This document shows, piece by piece, positions 1-6,540 of a stretch of 14,682 nt of DNA (its first letter is position 1; every line of letters begins with the position of its first letter). Position numbers and translations under genes: made by a program. The notes beneath the pieces are model-generated. The model was given only the letters and a program-made list of their open reading frames with translations. It ran no database searches and had not been told where the DNA came from. This DNA comes from Candidatus Sivonenia alaskensis PMM_0068. GTDB lineage: Bacteria > Cyanobacteriota > Cyanobacteriia > Gloeobacterales > PMM-0068. The DNA lies in assembly GCA_949127685.1 (NCBI GenBank), contig CASBPW010000183.1, positions 1-14,682 of the forward strand. Direction: 5' to 3'.

Positions 1-57
1 CCGAGGAATAATGATTATGTAGTTGCAAACCAGATCTTTTCAGAGCCATGTACACTA

Positions 58-74
58 TCAAGGCTTCTCCTTGA
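58..74. terminator. Small stem-loop ahead of the LuxR-type gene
   Basis: TCAAGG (58-63) and CCTTGA (69-74) pair perfectly around a 5-base loop. A pyrimidine-rich stretch with a T-run follows within about 20 bases. It could end a gene lying left of the window or sit in the leader of the next gene. The stem is only 6 bp and is not GC-rich, so this is a weak call. Confidence 0.25.
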
Positions 75-123
75 GCCCTGCTACTCCCTTTTTCTCTACT
101 TTGTTATTATTTGGAGTTTCTCC

Positions 124-597
124 ATGCATGGACAGACGCATAAGACCCGACCGTCTGAAAGCCCAAGCCATACAAAACTTACCCAAATCATCAGCGAATT
201 TCAGACAGACAGCCATCGATACTTTGTTGTTCTTCTCTCCAGAGACCCTGACGAGCATGGGGAAATGAACCTATTGCCTTCCTTGCAAGCGTATTGCGAG
301 ATCAACCGTTTTGAGATCCAGGGCCATGTATGTGCAGTGTTAGAGGTGACGAATCCACCCCAGGCTGTGATTCCCGACGTAGTGAAGGTTCTGACGAGCC
401 GGGAGTTGCAAATCACTACCCTGGTCGCATTAGGCTGGCCGAACAAAAAGATAGCTATTCAGTTGCATATCAGTGAGTGGACTGTCTCCACACATCTGCG
501 ACGCATTTTTGCCAAGCTGGGGGTGGATAGTCGTGCGGCAATGGTATACGTTTGCTCTACCTTAATTCAGCCCTACCTTAAGAGTCAAAGAAAATAG
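124..597 (+). CDS. LuxR-family (GerE-type) helix-turn-helix transcriptional regulator
   Basis: A 157-residue DNA-binding regulator. The C-terminal part, about residues 88-145, is a classic LuxR/GerE helix-turn-helix: it opens LTSRELQ, carries NKKIAIQLHIS, and ends in the recognition helix WTVSTHLRRIFAKLGV followed by DSRAAMV. That last block is very typical of small cyanobacterial LuxR-type proteins. The N-terminal 85 residues contain a short alpha/beta-looking stretch (RYFVVLLSR; FEIQGHVCAVLEV) but no receiver domain with a phosphorylatable Asp and no autoinducer-binding domain I recognise, so the signal it senses is unknown. The ATG at 124 is supported by GGAG at 113-116, 7 bases upstream. 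It is transcribed alone; the next gene begins about 200 bases away. DNA binding is a confident call; the target genes are unknown. Confidence 0.85.
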   Translation: MHGQTHKTRPSESPSHTKLTQIISEFQTDSHRYFVVLLSRDPDEHGEMNLLPSLQAYCEINRFEIQGHVCAVLEVTNPPQAVIPDVVKVLTSRELQITTLVALGWPNKKIAIQLHISEWTVSTHLRRIFAKLGVDSRAAMVYVCSTLIQPYLKSQRK

Positions 598-793
598 GGT
601 TCCCCAAGGACACACTTTGGTCTTTAGAGTTATACGTTACAGTGGTGAGAAAGATATAGGTTCTGGTTGCGACAAGTTTCACTAATGCGCAACGATTGCC
701 CCCTCCAAAATAAATTACAACCAGAAATTAAGTGCGATCGCTGCTGATAGAATTAAAGCAGTAAATGCAAGTCTGTCTCACAATTGAAAATCC

Positions 794-1510
794 ATGCCAA
801 CATCTGGCTGGAAAGAAATAAATTCAATGAACAATGTAAATTCCTATCTCCACTTTAATGGTGCTCAAACCTACATCGAGATACCGAACCATTCAGATTT
901 CAGTGTGGCTACAACAGGTGAACTGACAATATCTGCATGGATCCGACCGGAGACACTAACATTCCCAAAAACAGAAGGAACAGGTTATGTACACTGGTTA
1001 GGCAAAGGAGAGACAGGGCAACAGGAGTGGACTTTCCGAATCTATAACCTGGACAATACAGAGAACAGGCAAAACCGAATCAGCTTCTACGTCTTCAATG
1101 CACAAGGCGGTCAAGGAATCGGTAGCCACTTTCAGGACTTGCTGGAACCCGGTGAGTGCATACACGTTGTCGCCACAGTCGATCATCAAAAGACATCTAT
1201 CCACCGCGATGGTATCAAGCGCGATAGCGATATCTACGCTGGTCAAATTACACCGAAAGCTGGCAATGCCCCTGTTCGGATTGGAACGCGCGACTTTAAT
1301 AGCTTTTTCAAGGGTCAAATCTATGAAGTGAGATTTTGGAATCGTTGTTTAACAGATAACGAGATAGCAAAGTTGTTTAGCACAAGTATTGTTTCAACTA
1401 GTGGATTAGTTGCGGAATATCTGCTGACCCAGGACATTGCACCTGATTCTGTGAGTGACCATAACGGAATCATTCACACACCTGTCTGGATCTCCAAAGA
1501 TGAAAGCTAA
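794..1510 (+). CDS. LamG / concanavalin A-like lectin-fold protein
   Basis: A 238-residue protein that is nearly all one LamG-like jelly-roll domain. Visible hallmarks are YLHFNGAQTYIEIP (about 18-31), ELTISAWIRPE (43-53), a W-rich strand QEWTFRIYN (77-85), HVVATVD (124-130), the RDG turn (138-140), and the closing GQIYEVRFWNRCLTDNEIAKLF (174-195), the usual end of such domains. A short tail, GLVAEYLL onward, probably completes the sandwich. These domains usually bind sugars or proteins. No signal peptide or membrane segment is visible, so either it stays in the cytoplasm or it leaves by a route not readable here. A second in-frame ATG at 827 begins right before the domain and is an equally possible start; neither has a convincing ribosome site. 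The gene ends about 20 bases before the broken end of the HNH remnant on the other strand. Confidence 0.7.
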   Translation: MPTSGWKEINSMNNVNSYLHFNGAQTYIEIPNHSDFSVATTGELTISAWIRPETLTFPKTEGTGYVHWLGKGETGQQEWTFRIYNLDNTENRQNRISFYVFNAQGGQGIGSHFQDLLEPGECIHVVATVDHQKTSIHRDGIKRDSDIYAGQITPKAGNAPVRIGTRDFNSFFKGQIYEVRFWNRCLTDNEIAKLFSTSIVSTSGLVAEYLLTQDIAPDSVSDHNGIIHTPVWISKDES

Positions 1511-1528
1511 AGAATAACTGACAATGAA

Positions 1529-1720
1529 CTTATTACAGTGAAAACAAGCCAGTGCCAGATTATCCAGACTATCAAAACCACCCTTTGACAGAGGAACCAC
1601 ATGATCAACCGTAAACCGCACATATTACCATTGCTCCGCAGCATGGCAATACTCACACAATCCTTGCGATTGCCAACGTACTTGCAACTGAGTTGTCTCA
1701 GGAATCTTATTCCCAGACAT
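1529..1720 (-). pseudogene. Broken HNH endonuclease gene (nonsense codon and lost 3' half)
   Basis: Reading leftward from the ATG at 1718-1720, one frame gives 31 residues ending LCEYCHAAEQW, then TAA (+ strand 1625-1627), then directly in the same frame YVRFTVDHVVPLSKGG and NLALACFHCN. That is the ordinary HNH layout: a CxxC, the DH pair, the N, and a second CxxC. The TAA is one base from CAA or GAA, so a single substitution explains it. After the CN at about 1532 the family-like sequence stops; the frame runs on as unrelated residues antisense to the LamG gene until a stop at 1406. HNH proteins of this type normally continue past this point, so the 3' part seems lost. It begins 2 bases after the stop of the small gene upstream, so the two were probably an operon. 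The nuclease is almost certainly inactive unless readthrough occurs, and even then the tail is missing. Confidence 0.8.
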
Positions 1721-1722
1721 TT

Positions 1723-2010
1723 TTATGATTCTAGTTGAGATTGAGTCAGGAAAAGATTCCGAATCGTTCGATTCACAAAGCTCAAGTAATCATCAATTTC
1801 ATCATAGCTATTCAACTCCCGTTCTTCAGCCTGTTCCAAAGGAGCTTCCTTTTGCTTTAATAACAATTCTTCAATGCGGGTTCGCACTGCACTGGAAGCT
1901 CGAAAAATCGGAATTCCTTCTTCTAGTTCAATTCGAACCGCGCCTTCAATGGGCAGCGTAGTCGGTAAATTGTTTAGTTTCGGGAGTATTGGTAGTGAAG
2001 GAGTCATCAT
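1723..2010 (-). CDS. Small conserved cyanobacterial protein, partner of the HNH gene
   Basis: A 95-residue protein of unknown function. The N-terminal third is Pro/Leu-rich (LPILPKLNNLPTTLP, 6-20), followed by an acidic strand-like piece (AVRIELEEGIPIFRASS, 24-40) and a long charged, probably helical region (about 41-90) with DEIDDYLSFVNRTIRNL near the end. From memory, proteins with this ending are found directly upstream of small HNH endonucleases in many cyanobacteria, and that is the arrangement here; this is recall, not a search. It may assist, restrain or bind the nuclease, but nothing in the sequence proves any of these. No signal peptide or membrane segment. The start is at tandem ATG codons with no clear Shine-Dalgarno; a HIP1 octamer lies 8 bases upstream. 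The frame is intact although its HNH partner is broken. Confidence 0.7.
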   Translation of the reverse strand: MMTPSLPILPKLNNLPTTLPIEGAVRIELEEGIPIFRASSAVRTRIEELLLKQKEAPLEQAEERELNSYDEIDDYLSFVNRTIRNLFLTQSQLES

Positions 2011-2183
2011 AAATTTAAGCGATCGCGTTTCTGAATTCTATCTCTATCTTATTCGGGGAATACCGAGATCGCCTCTCTCAAACACTCAGCCACCGTTGGG
2101 TGATTGTCACAGGCAGAACCAGCGATCGCCCATCCAAATCTCGTTATCATTGCAATAAGCCGCTGTAAAAGGGAGCTTCAGCT

Positions 2184-2822
2184 ATGTTTGCCCTCGTCTC
2201 ACCCGAAAAAATCCAATTACCCCCAGGGTCGGTGGTGCGGTTGCCTGCAACCTGGCAGGAATATCAGAGTTTGTGTGACCAGCGGGGAGATGGATCAATT
2301 CCGCGCCTGAAATATCGAGATGGAGAAGTATTGCTGATGTCGCCTTTGCCAGTTCATGGTCGAGATGCCCATTTAATTGCCAACATTGTGATCACCCTTT
2401 TGGATCACGATGAGCGGGAATACGATGCGTTTACACCTGTAACCATGACGCTGCCCGAAGAAAGTGGCATCGAGCCAGACTATTGCTTTTATATTGACAA
2501 CTGGCAAGCAGTATCAGGCAAAAAGCGAATTGACTGGCAGCATGATCCCCCACCAGATTTAGTCATCGAAATTGATGTCACCAGCTATTCGGATGTGCAG
2601 GATTATCTCCCCTACCGCGTGCCCGAAGTGTGGCACTACAAAAATCAGGAGACATTGATTTACCAGTTACAAGACACAACCTATCAACTCCAAACCCACA
2701 GTCGCTATTTCCCAGACGTTGATTTACAGAGTGCGACCGCTCGCTGTGTACAAATTGCCTACGATCGCAATAGCAGTGCCGCTATCCGTGATCTCAGACA
2801 ACGCTTAGGAAACTCATCATAA
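2184..2822 (+). CDS. Uma2-family (DUF820) putative PD-(D/E)XK nuclease
   Basis: A 212-residue member of the Uma2/DUF820 family, which is strongly expanded in cyanobacteria and has a restriction-endonuclease-like fold. Visible blocks are RDGEVLLMSP (45-54, with the conserved Glu 48), the HGRDAHLIANIVI helix (58-70), EPDYCFY (97-103, Asp 99), and the core strand PDLVIEIDVTS (124-134, Asp 125, Glu 129), then YLPYRVPEVW (141-150), the usual family closing motif. These acidic residues fit a metal-binding nuclease site. Family members are often linked to transposon-type contexts, but their biological role is poorly known. The ATG at 2184 has GGGAG at 2171-2175, 8 bases upstream. The gene stands alone; two HIP1 octamers lie in the 170 bases before it. 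Confidence 0.9.
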   Translation: MFALVSPEKIQLPPGSVVRLPATWQEYQSLCDQRGDGSIPRLKYRDGEVLLMSPLPVHGRDAHLIANIVITLLDHDEREYDAFTPVTMTLPEESGIEPDYCFYIDNWQAVSGKKRIDWQHDPPPDLVIEIDVTSYSDVQDYLPYRVPEVWHYKNQETLIYQLQDTTYQLQTHSRYFPDVDLQSATARCVQIAYDRNSSAAIRDLRQRLGNSS

Positions 2823-2945
2823 CAATAACCTTTTTCAATTTTTCCTGAAGCACTAAGGTGTAATCGCCCTCTCTTCCATCTGATTCCTGCTCTACTCCCA
2901 TTGCTTACTATTCCCTCATCATCTGCCCATTGGATAATTTCTGTG

Positions 2946-4343
2946 ATGGTTCCATCTCTAGCTACTACTGCCTTACCCCTTCATTACTGCTTTCAATCTA
3001 AGCAGCGATCGCGTTGGCTCTCGCAACTGACTGAACTAATTGCCTTTCCCACCATTTCAGCATTGCCGCAGCATCGCAAGGACATCACATTCTGCGCCCA
3101 ATGGTTAGCACGTCACCTAGCCGAAATTGGCTTACAGCATATTCAGGTACTACCAGGACCGAAGGGCGGACATCCCAGCGTTTATGCCGATTGGTTGCAG
3201 GCACCGGGGAAACCAACCTTGTTACTTTATGGGCACTATGATGTGCAGCCTGTGGATCCGCTCAAAGAATGGCGGACGCCCCCTTTCAAAGCCACCATCA
3301 TCGGTGACAAATTATTTGCGCGGGGAGCCAGCGACGACAAAGGACAACTATTCATTCACCTGAAAGCGATTGAAAGTTATTTGAGAACCAGCGGAAGCTT
3401 GCCGCTTAATATCAAAATTTGGCTAGAAGGCGAAGAAGAAATCGGTAGTCCTAATCTCTCTGCCTTTTTGAATCGGGAAGCGAAACAACTACAGGCCGAT
3501 GCAGTTTTGGTGTCAGATACGGAAATGTTGGGACCCAATCGTCCCTCTATTATTTATGGTTTACGGGGCAATCTTAACTGTGAATTAGAAGTCAGCGGCT
3601 CCCGCCATGATCTACATTCAGGCCGCTACGGGGGTGCAGTCCATAATCCCCTCCAAGCTTTGAGCGAGATGATTGCTAGGCTGCATGACCACAAAGGTCG
3701 GGTTGCCATTCCTGGTTTTTATGGACGGGTTAGAGAACTAGAGCCAGCCCAACGTCAGGAAATTCGCTGTTCCTGTGCCCGCCACCAACAGATTTTGACG
3801 GACCTCGACCTCCCTGCTGGTTGGGGAGAAGCAGGATATTCTCTGTTTGAACGCATGACTAGCCGACCGGCTCTGACTATCAATGGAATAGCAGGTGGCT
3901 ACACAGGTCCAGGGGCAAAATCTGTGATTCCTAGTCGGGGCTTGGCACATTTCAGTTTTCGACTGGTGCCCGACCAAGAGCCGACAGAAATTGCTCAGCT
4001 CCTCCGCCCACATATTGCTGCCATAACGCCCCCTGCCATTCGCAGCCGCCTAAAGATCACAGGGGGTTCCCGTCCAGTTCTATTGCCCATACGCAGTTCA
4101 GTGATGCAAGCAGCCGTGCGGGCAGTCCAGCAAACCTGGGCAGTATCCCCTGTTTTTACCCGGAGTGGTGGAACGATTCCCTTGGTCGAACAACTGCATC
4201 GCCACCTGCGAGTTCCGATAGTCCTTCTTGGCTTTGGGCTACCCAATGACGATATTCATGCCCCTAACGAAAAAATGAACCTGCCCACCTTTTTTCGAGG
4301 CATCGAAACGGTGATTCGCTTTATGGCGGAGTACGCAACATGA
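2946..4343 (+). CDS. M20-family metallopeptidase (dipeptidase-like)
   Basis: A zinc-dependent exopeptidase of the M20 family, closest in look to CNDP-type dipeptidases. All key motifs are visible (numbered from this ATG): GHYDVQP with His 97 and Asp 99, RGASDDKGQ with the bridging Asp 130, EGEEEIGS with the catalytic Glu pair 163-164, SDTEM with Asp 191, DLHSGRYGG with His 224 in the lid domain, and the late ligand in DDIHAPNE (His 438). The set is complete, so the enzyme should be active and probably cleaves dipeptides or related amides in the cytoplasm. The reading frame extends to a TTG at 2901, but those 15 residues have no family look and ATG 2946 gives 465 residues, a normal length. No good ribosome site is seen. 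The stop overlaps the next start as ATGA, implying translational coupling to the amidohydrolase. A HIP1 octamer lies in the coding region at 3005. Confidence 0.9.
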   Translation: MVPSLATTALPLHYCFQSKQRSRWLSQLTELIAFPTISALPQHRKDITFCAQWLARHLAEIGLQHIQVLPGPKGGHPSVYADWLQAPGKPTLLLYGHYDVQPVDPLKEWRTPPFKATIIGDKLFARGASDDKGQLFIHLKAIESYLRTSGSLPLNIKIWLEGEEEIGSPNLSAFLNREAKQLQADAVLVSDTEMLGPNRPSIIYGLRGNLNCELEVSGSRHDLHSGRYGGAVHNPLQALSEMIARLHDHKGRVAIPGFYGRVRELEPAQRQEIRCSCARHQQILTDLDLPAGWGEAGYSLFERMTSRPALTINGIAGGYTGPGAKSVIPSRGLAHFSFRLVPDQEPTEIAQLLRPHIAAITPPAIRSRLKITGGSRPVLLPIRSSVMQAAVRAVQQTWAVSPVFTRSGGTIPLVEQLHRHLRVPIVLLGFGLPNDDIHAPNEKMNLPTFFRGIETVIRFMAEYAT

Positions 4344-5080
4344 TCATTGACTGCCACTGCCACGCTGGGAAAGGTGACCTATTGACAGGTCCCTGGGACA
4401 CGGATGCCCCCATTGAAACCTATTTAAGACGAGCTCAGACAGCCGGAATTGACAAGACGGTTATTTTCTCGCCGTTCCACAGCAACTATGCGCAGGCAAA
4501 CGCCCGTACTGCTCGGATTGCGGCTCAATATCCAGGGCGTTTTCTCTGCTTTGCATTTGTGAATGCACGGCGCGATCGCGGTCGAATTCATCAAGTGGTG
4601 GAACAAGCCGTCAGCCAATGGAAGTTTTGTGGCATCAAAGCGCATCGTATGGATGGACCGGCAACGCGCGAGGTTTGTGAAGTTGCCAAAAAGTTTCGTT
4701 TGCCACTTCTCTATGATCCGGTTGGTCAAACGGATGTCATCGATTTACTCGCCCCGCAGTATCCAGAGGTGAATTTCATCATTCCGCATCTGGGAAGTTT
4801 TGCCGATGACTGGCGTGCTCACCTGCGAGTCATCGACCAAATCAGTCGCTATCCCAATGTCTATGCAGATACATCGGCCGTGAGGCGGTTTGACTATCTG
4901 GTCCAAGCTGTTAAACGAGGAGGCCCCCATAAGGTTTTATTTGGATCTGATGGGCCTTGGTTACACCCTGGTCTTGAGCTTCAAAAGATTCGACTCCTGG
5001 GGTTACCCCCGGAACTAGAAGCGCTCATCCTTGGCGAGAATCTTCTACGACTTACCGATTCCGTGAAGCTTGTACGTTAG
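4340..5080 (+). CDS. Amidohydrolase-2-type metal-dependent hydrolase
   Basis: A 246-residue TIM-barrel hydrolase of the amidohydrolase-2 (ACMSD-like) group. It begins directly with the metal-binding HxH on strand 1 (DCHCH, His 6 and His 8). Other barrel landmarks are VIFSPF (41-46), GIKAHR (98-103), NFIIPHLGSF (145-154, metal His 150), NVYADTSAV (173-181) and the final metal Asp in FGSDGPW (201-207, Asp 204). At the strand where many relatives have a His in LPVLxH, this protein has LPLLYDPVG, so Asp 126 sits there. I think this Asp is normal for the cyanobacterial subgroup, but that is memory. The likely reaction is metal-dependent hydrolysis or decarboxylation of a small molecule; the substrate is unknown. 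Its start overlaps the peptidase stop by 4 bases, so both proteins are likely made together, perhaps acting on consecutive steps of one degradation route (inference). Confidence 0.85.
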   Translation: MIIDCHCHAGKGDLLTGPWDTDAPIETYLRRAQTAGIDKTVIFSPFHSNYAQANARTARIAAQYPGRFLCFAFVNARRDRGRIHQVVEQAVSQWKFCGIKAHRMDGPATREVCEVAKKFRLPLLYDPVGQTDVIDLLAPQYPEVNFIIPHLGSFADDWRAHLRVIDQISRYPNVYADTSAVRRFDYLVQAVKRGGPHKVLFGSDGPWLHPGLELQKIRLLGLPPELEALILGENLLRLTDSVKLVR

Positions 5081-5173
5081 GCCAGGTAAAGGAATTGAAA
5101 AATCCTTCTAGCCCCCGTCGGCACCCGTTAGGATCATTAGCGTTTAGAGACGTAGGAATTGCGCCCGCACTGA

Positions 5174-5371
5174 TCACCAGGTCGATCCTTCTAGCGTCAT
5201 TAATTTTGGTAGCTTTTGGATAAAACGCTCGATTTCATCCTGGCTAAGCTGACGCCATCCGGGCTGGGTTTGGAAGCGGTATCCCAAAAAGCTGGCTAAG
5301 GGCTGCGCTAAGACAGGGGTTGCCGACAACGCCCACAGAGCAAAAAGCCCTATAAACCAATGAAAATACAA
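5174..5371 (-). CDS. Possible small secreted protein (doubtful gene)
   Basis: A 65-residue reading frame that I do not recognise. The first 23 residues look like a signal peptide: an aromatic/hydrophobic core FIGLFALWALSA and then PVLAQP with an Ala-x-Ala-like cleavage site after LA. The remaining 42 residues (FLGYRFQTQPGWRQLSQDEIERFIQKL...) look like ordinary soluble protein. The start would be TTG at 5369-5371 with AGGGA about 6 bases upstream; there is no ATG. It sits alone between the amidohydrolase (convergent) and accA (divergent), and it could be the N-terminal stub of a longer decayed gene. The signal-peptide look and the ribosome site favour a real gene; the short length and TTG start count against it. 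Confidence 0.35.
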   Translation of the reverse strand: MYFHWFIGLFALWALSATPVLAQPLASFLGYRFQTQPGWRQLSQDEIERFIQKLPKLMTLEGSTW

Positions 5372-5404
5372 GGTTTTCCCTATCCGTGGCCAATGCCAGT
5401 CTAA

Positions 5405-5442
5405 TCCACCTCTTTGTGGAGAGACCCATTTTTCCTATGGGT
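5405..5442. promoter_or_regulatory. Two adjacent stem-loops upstream of accA
   Basis: TCCAC (5405-5409) pairs with GTGGA (5416-5420) around a 6-base loop. Immediately after it, ACCCAT (5424-5429) pairs perfectly with ATGGGT (5437-5442) around a 7-base loop. They lie between the doubtful minus-strand gene and accA, upstream of the candidate accA promoter. They could be operator-like inverted repeats or part of the leader of the minus-strand transcript. No T-run follows on either strand that would make a good terminator. Confidence 0.35.
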
Positions 5443-5458
5443 GCCTCGAAATCCTAGA

Positions 5459-5488
5459 TTGAAGAAAGCAGTCCTTAATATTTATGAT
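5459..5488 (+). promoter_or_regulatory. Candidate sigma-70 promoter for accA
   Basis: TTGAAG (5459-5464) and TATGAT (5483-5488) are separated by 18 bases; they match the consensus boxes at 4 of 6 and 5 of 6 positions. Transcription would begin near 5495, giving a leader of about 65 bases before the accA ATG at 5560. This is a pattern match only. Confidence 0.4.
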
Positions 5489-5559
5489 TCTTGGGCCGAT
5501 TATTTTTCCCAAAAGCCGCAATACCTTACATTGGAATAAATACCTTTTGGCCTGTGGTT

Positions 5560-6540
5560 ATGCCTGCCGAACCAATACTCCTCGATTTTGAAAAACCGCT
5601 TATGGAATTTGAACGCAGCATTGCTCAAATTCGGCAGATGGCGGAGGCAGGTAACGAAGATGTCTCGGAACAAGTCAACCAGTTAGAATTTCGAGCCGCC
5701 CAACTACGCCACGAAATCTTTGCCAATCTCACCCCTGATCAGCGTCTTAAAGTTGCCCGCCATCCTAGTCGCCCCAGCACTCTCGACTACATACAAGGCA
5801 TCTTCGAAGACTGGACGGAACTGCATGGTGACCGAGTCTATAGCGATGACCCGGCGATGGTCGGCGGAGTTGCCTGTTTGAAAATGCAGGATGACAACGA
5901 CGGTCAACCCGTAGTTATTATCGGTCAGCAGAAAGGCCGCGACACGAAAGACAATATCATCCGCAATTTTGGGATGCCCCAACCCGATGGGTACCGTAAA
6001 GCACTCCGGTTGATGGAACATGCCAACCGTTTTGGGATGCCGATTCTAACGTTTATTGACACACCGGGTGCCTACCCAGGCTTAGAAGCAGAAAACCGAG
6101 GCCAAGGAGAAGCCATTGCCCGCAATCTCCGAGAAATGTTTAGTCTGGAAGTGCCGATCATTTGTACCGTGATCGGGGAAGGAATGTCCGGAGGAGCTTT
6201 AGGCATTGGTATTGGCGACCGAGTCCTTATGCTGGAGCACGCGGTTTACTCCGTCATTTCTCCTGAAAGCTGTTCTTCTATTCTTTGGCGGGATGTTCAA
6301 CACATCAAAGAAGCGGCCCGCTCTCTGAAAATTACGGCCTTTGATTTGAAGAGCATGGGTATTATTGATCAAATTATTCCTGAACCTCCAGGAGGAGCCC
6401 ATCGAGCCCCCTTGGTTATGGCCCAGACCCTAAAAGAAACTTTGGCCAACAATCTCCTAGAACTGCAAGCGATGACGGGGAAAGAACGGCGTAGCCAGCG
6501 CTATCAGAAGTTCCGGTCTATGGGCCAATTTCTGGAGTGA
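5560..6540 (+). CDS. accA: Acetyl-CoA carboxylase carboxyltransferase subunit alpha
   Basis: AccA, which with AccD forms the carboxyltransferase that moves the carboxyl group from biotin on AccB to acetyl-CoA, making malonyl-CoA for fatty-acid synthesis in the cytoplasm. The protein starts with the family N-terminus LLDFEKPLMEFE, then ELHGDRVYSDDPAMVGG, GQQKGRDTKDNIIRNFGMPQPDGYRKALR, FIDTPGAYPG, and the crotonase-fold oxyanion segment GEGMSGGALGIGIGD followed by YSVISPESCSSILW. At 326 residues it has the normal length and looks intact. The frame is open back to a TTG at 5491, but the family alignment starts at the ATG at 5560. No accB, accC or accD is in the window; scattered acc genes are usual in cyanobacteria. 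No downstream partner is seen, so it is probably transcribed alone from the promoter proposed at 5459-5488. Confidence 0.97.
   Translation: MPAEPILLDFEKPLMEFERSIAQIRQMAEAGNEDVSEQVNQLEFRAAQLRHEIFANLTPDQRLKVARHPSRPSTLDYIQGIFEDWTELHGDRVYSDDPAMVGGVACLKMQDDNDGQPVVIIGQQKGRDTKDNIIRNFGMPQPDGYRKALRLMEHANRFGMPILTFIDTPGAYPGLEAENRGQGEAIARNLREMFSLEVPIICTVIGEGMSGGALGIGIGDRVLMLEHAVYSVISPESCSSILWRDVQHIKEAARSLKITAFDLKSMGIIDQIIPEPPGGAHRAPLVMAQTLKETLANNLLELQAMTGKERRSQRYQKFRSMGQFLE

Larger units (their letters stand above)
734..4579. repeat. HIP1 octamers GCGATCGC (five scattered copies)
   Basis: Perfect copies lie at 734-741, 2019-2026, 2122-2129, 3005-3012 and 4572-4579. The span given here is only the extent of the set, not one continuous repeat. 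HIP1 is the highly over-represented palindrome of many cyanobacterial genomes, so it is a lineage marker. The copies at 734, 2019 and 2122 are intergenic; those at 3005 and 4572 lie within the peptidase and amidohydrolase genes. I found none from 4.6 kb to the right edge. Confidence 0.9.
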
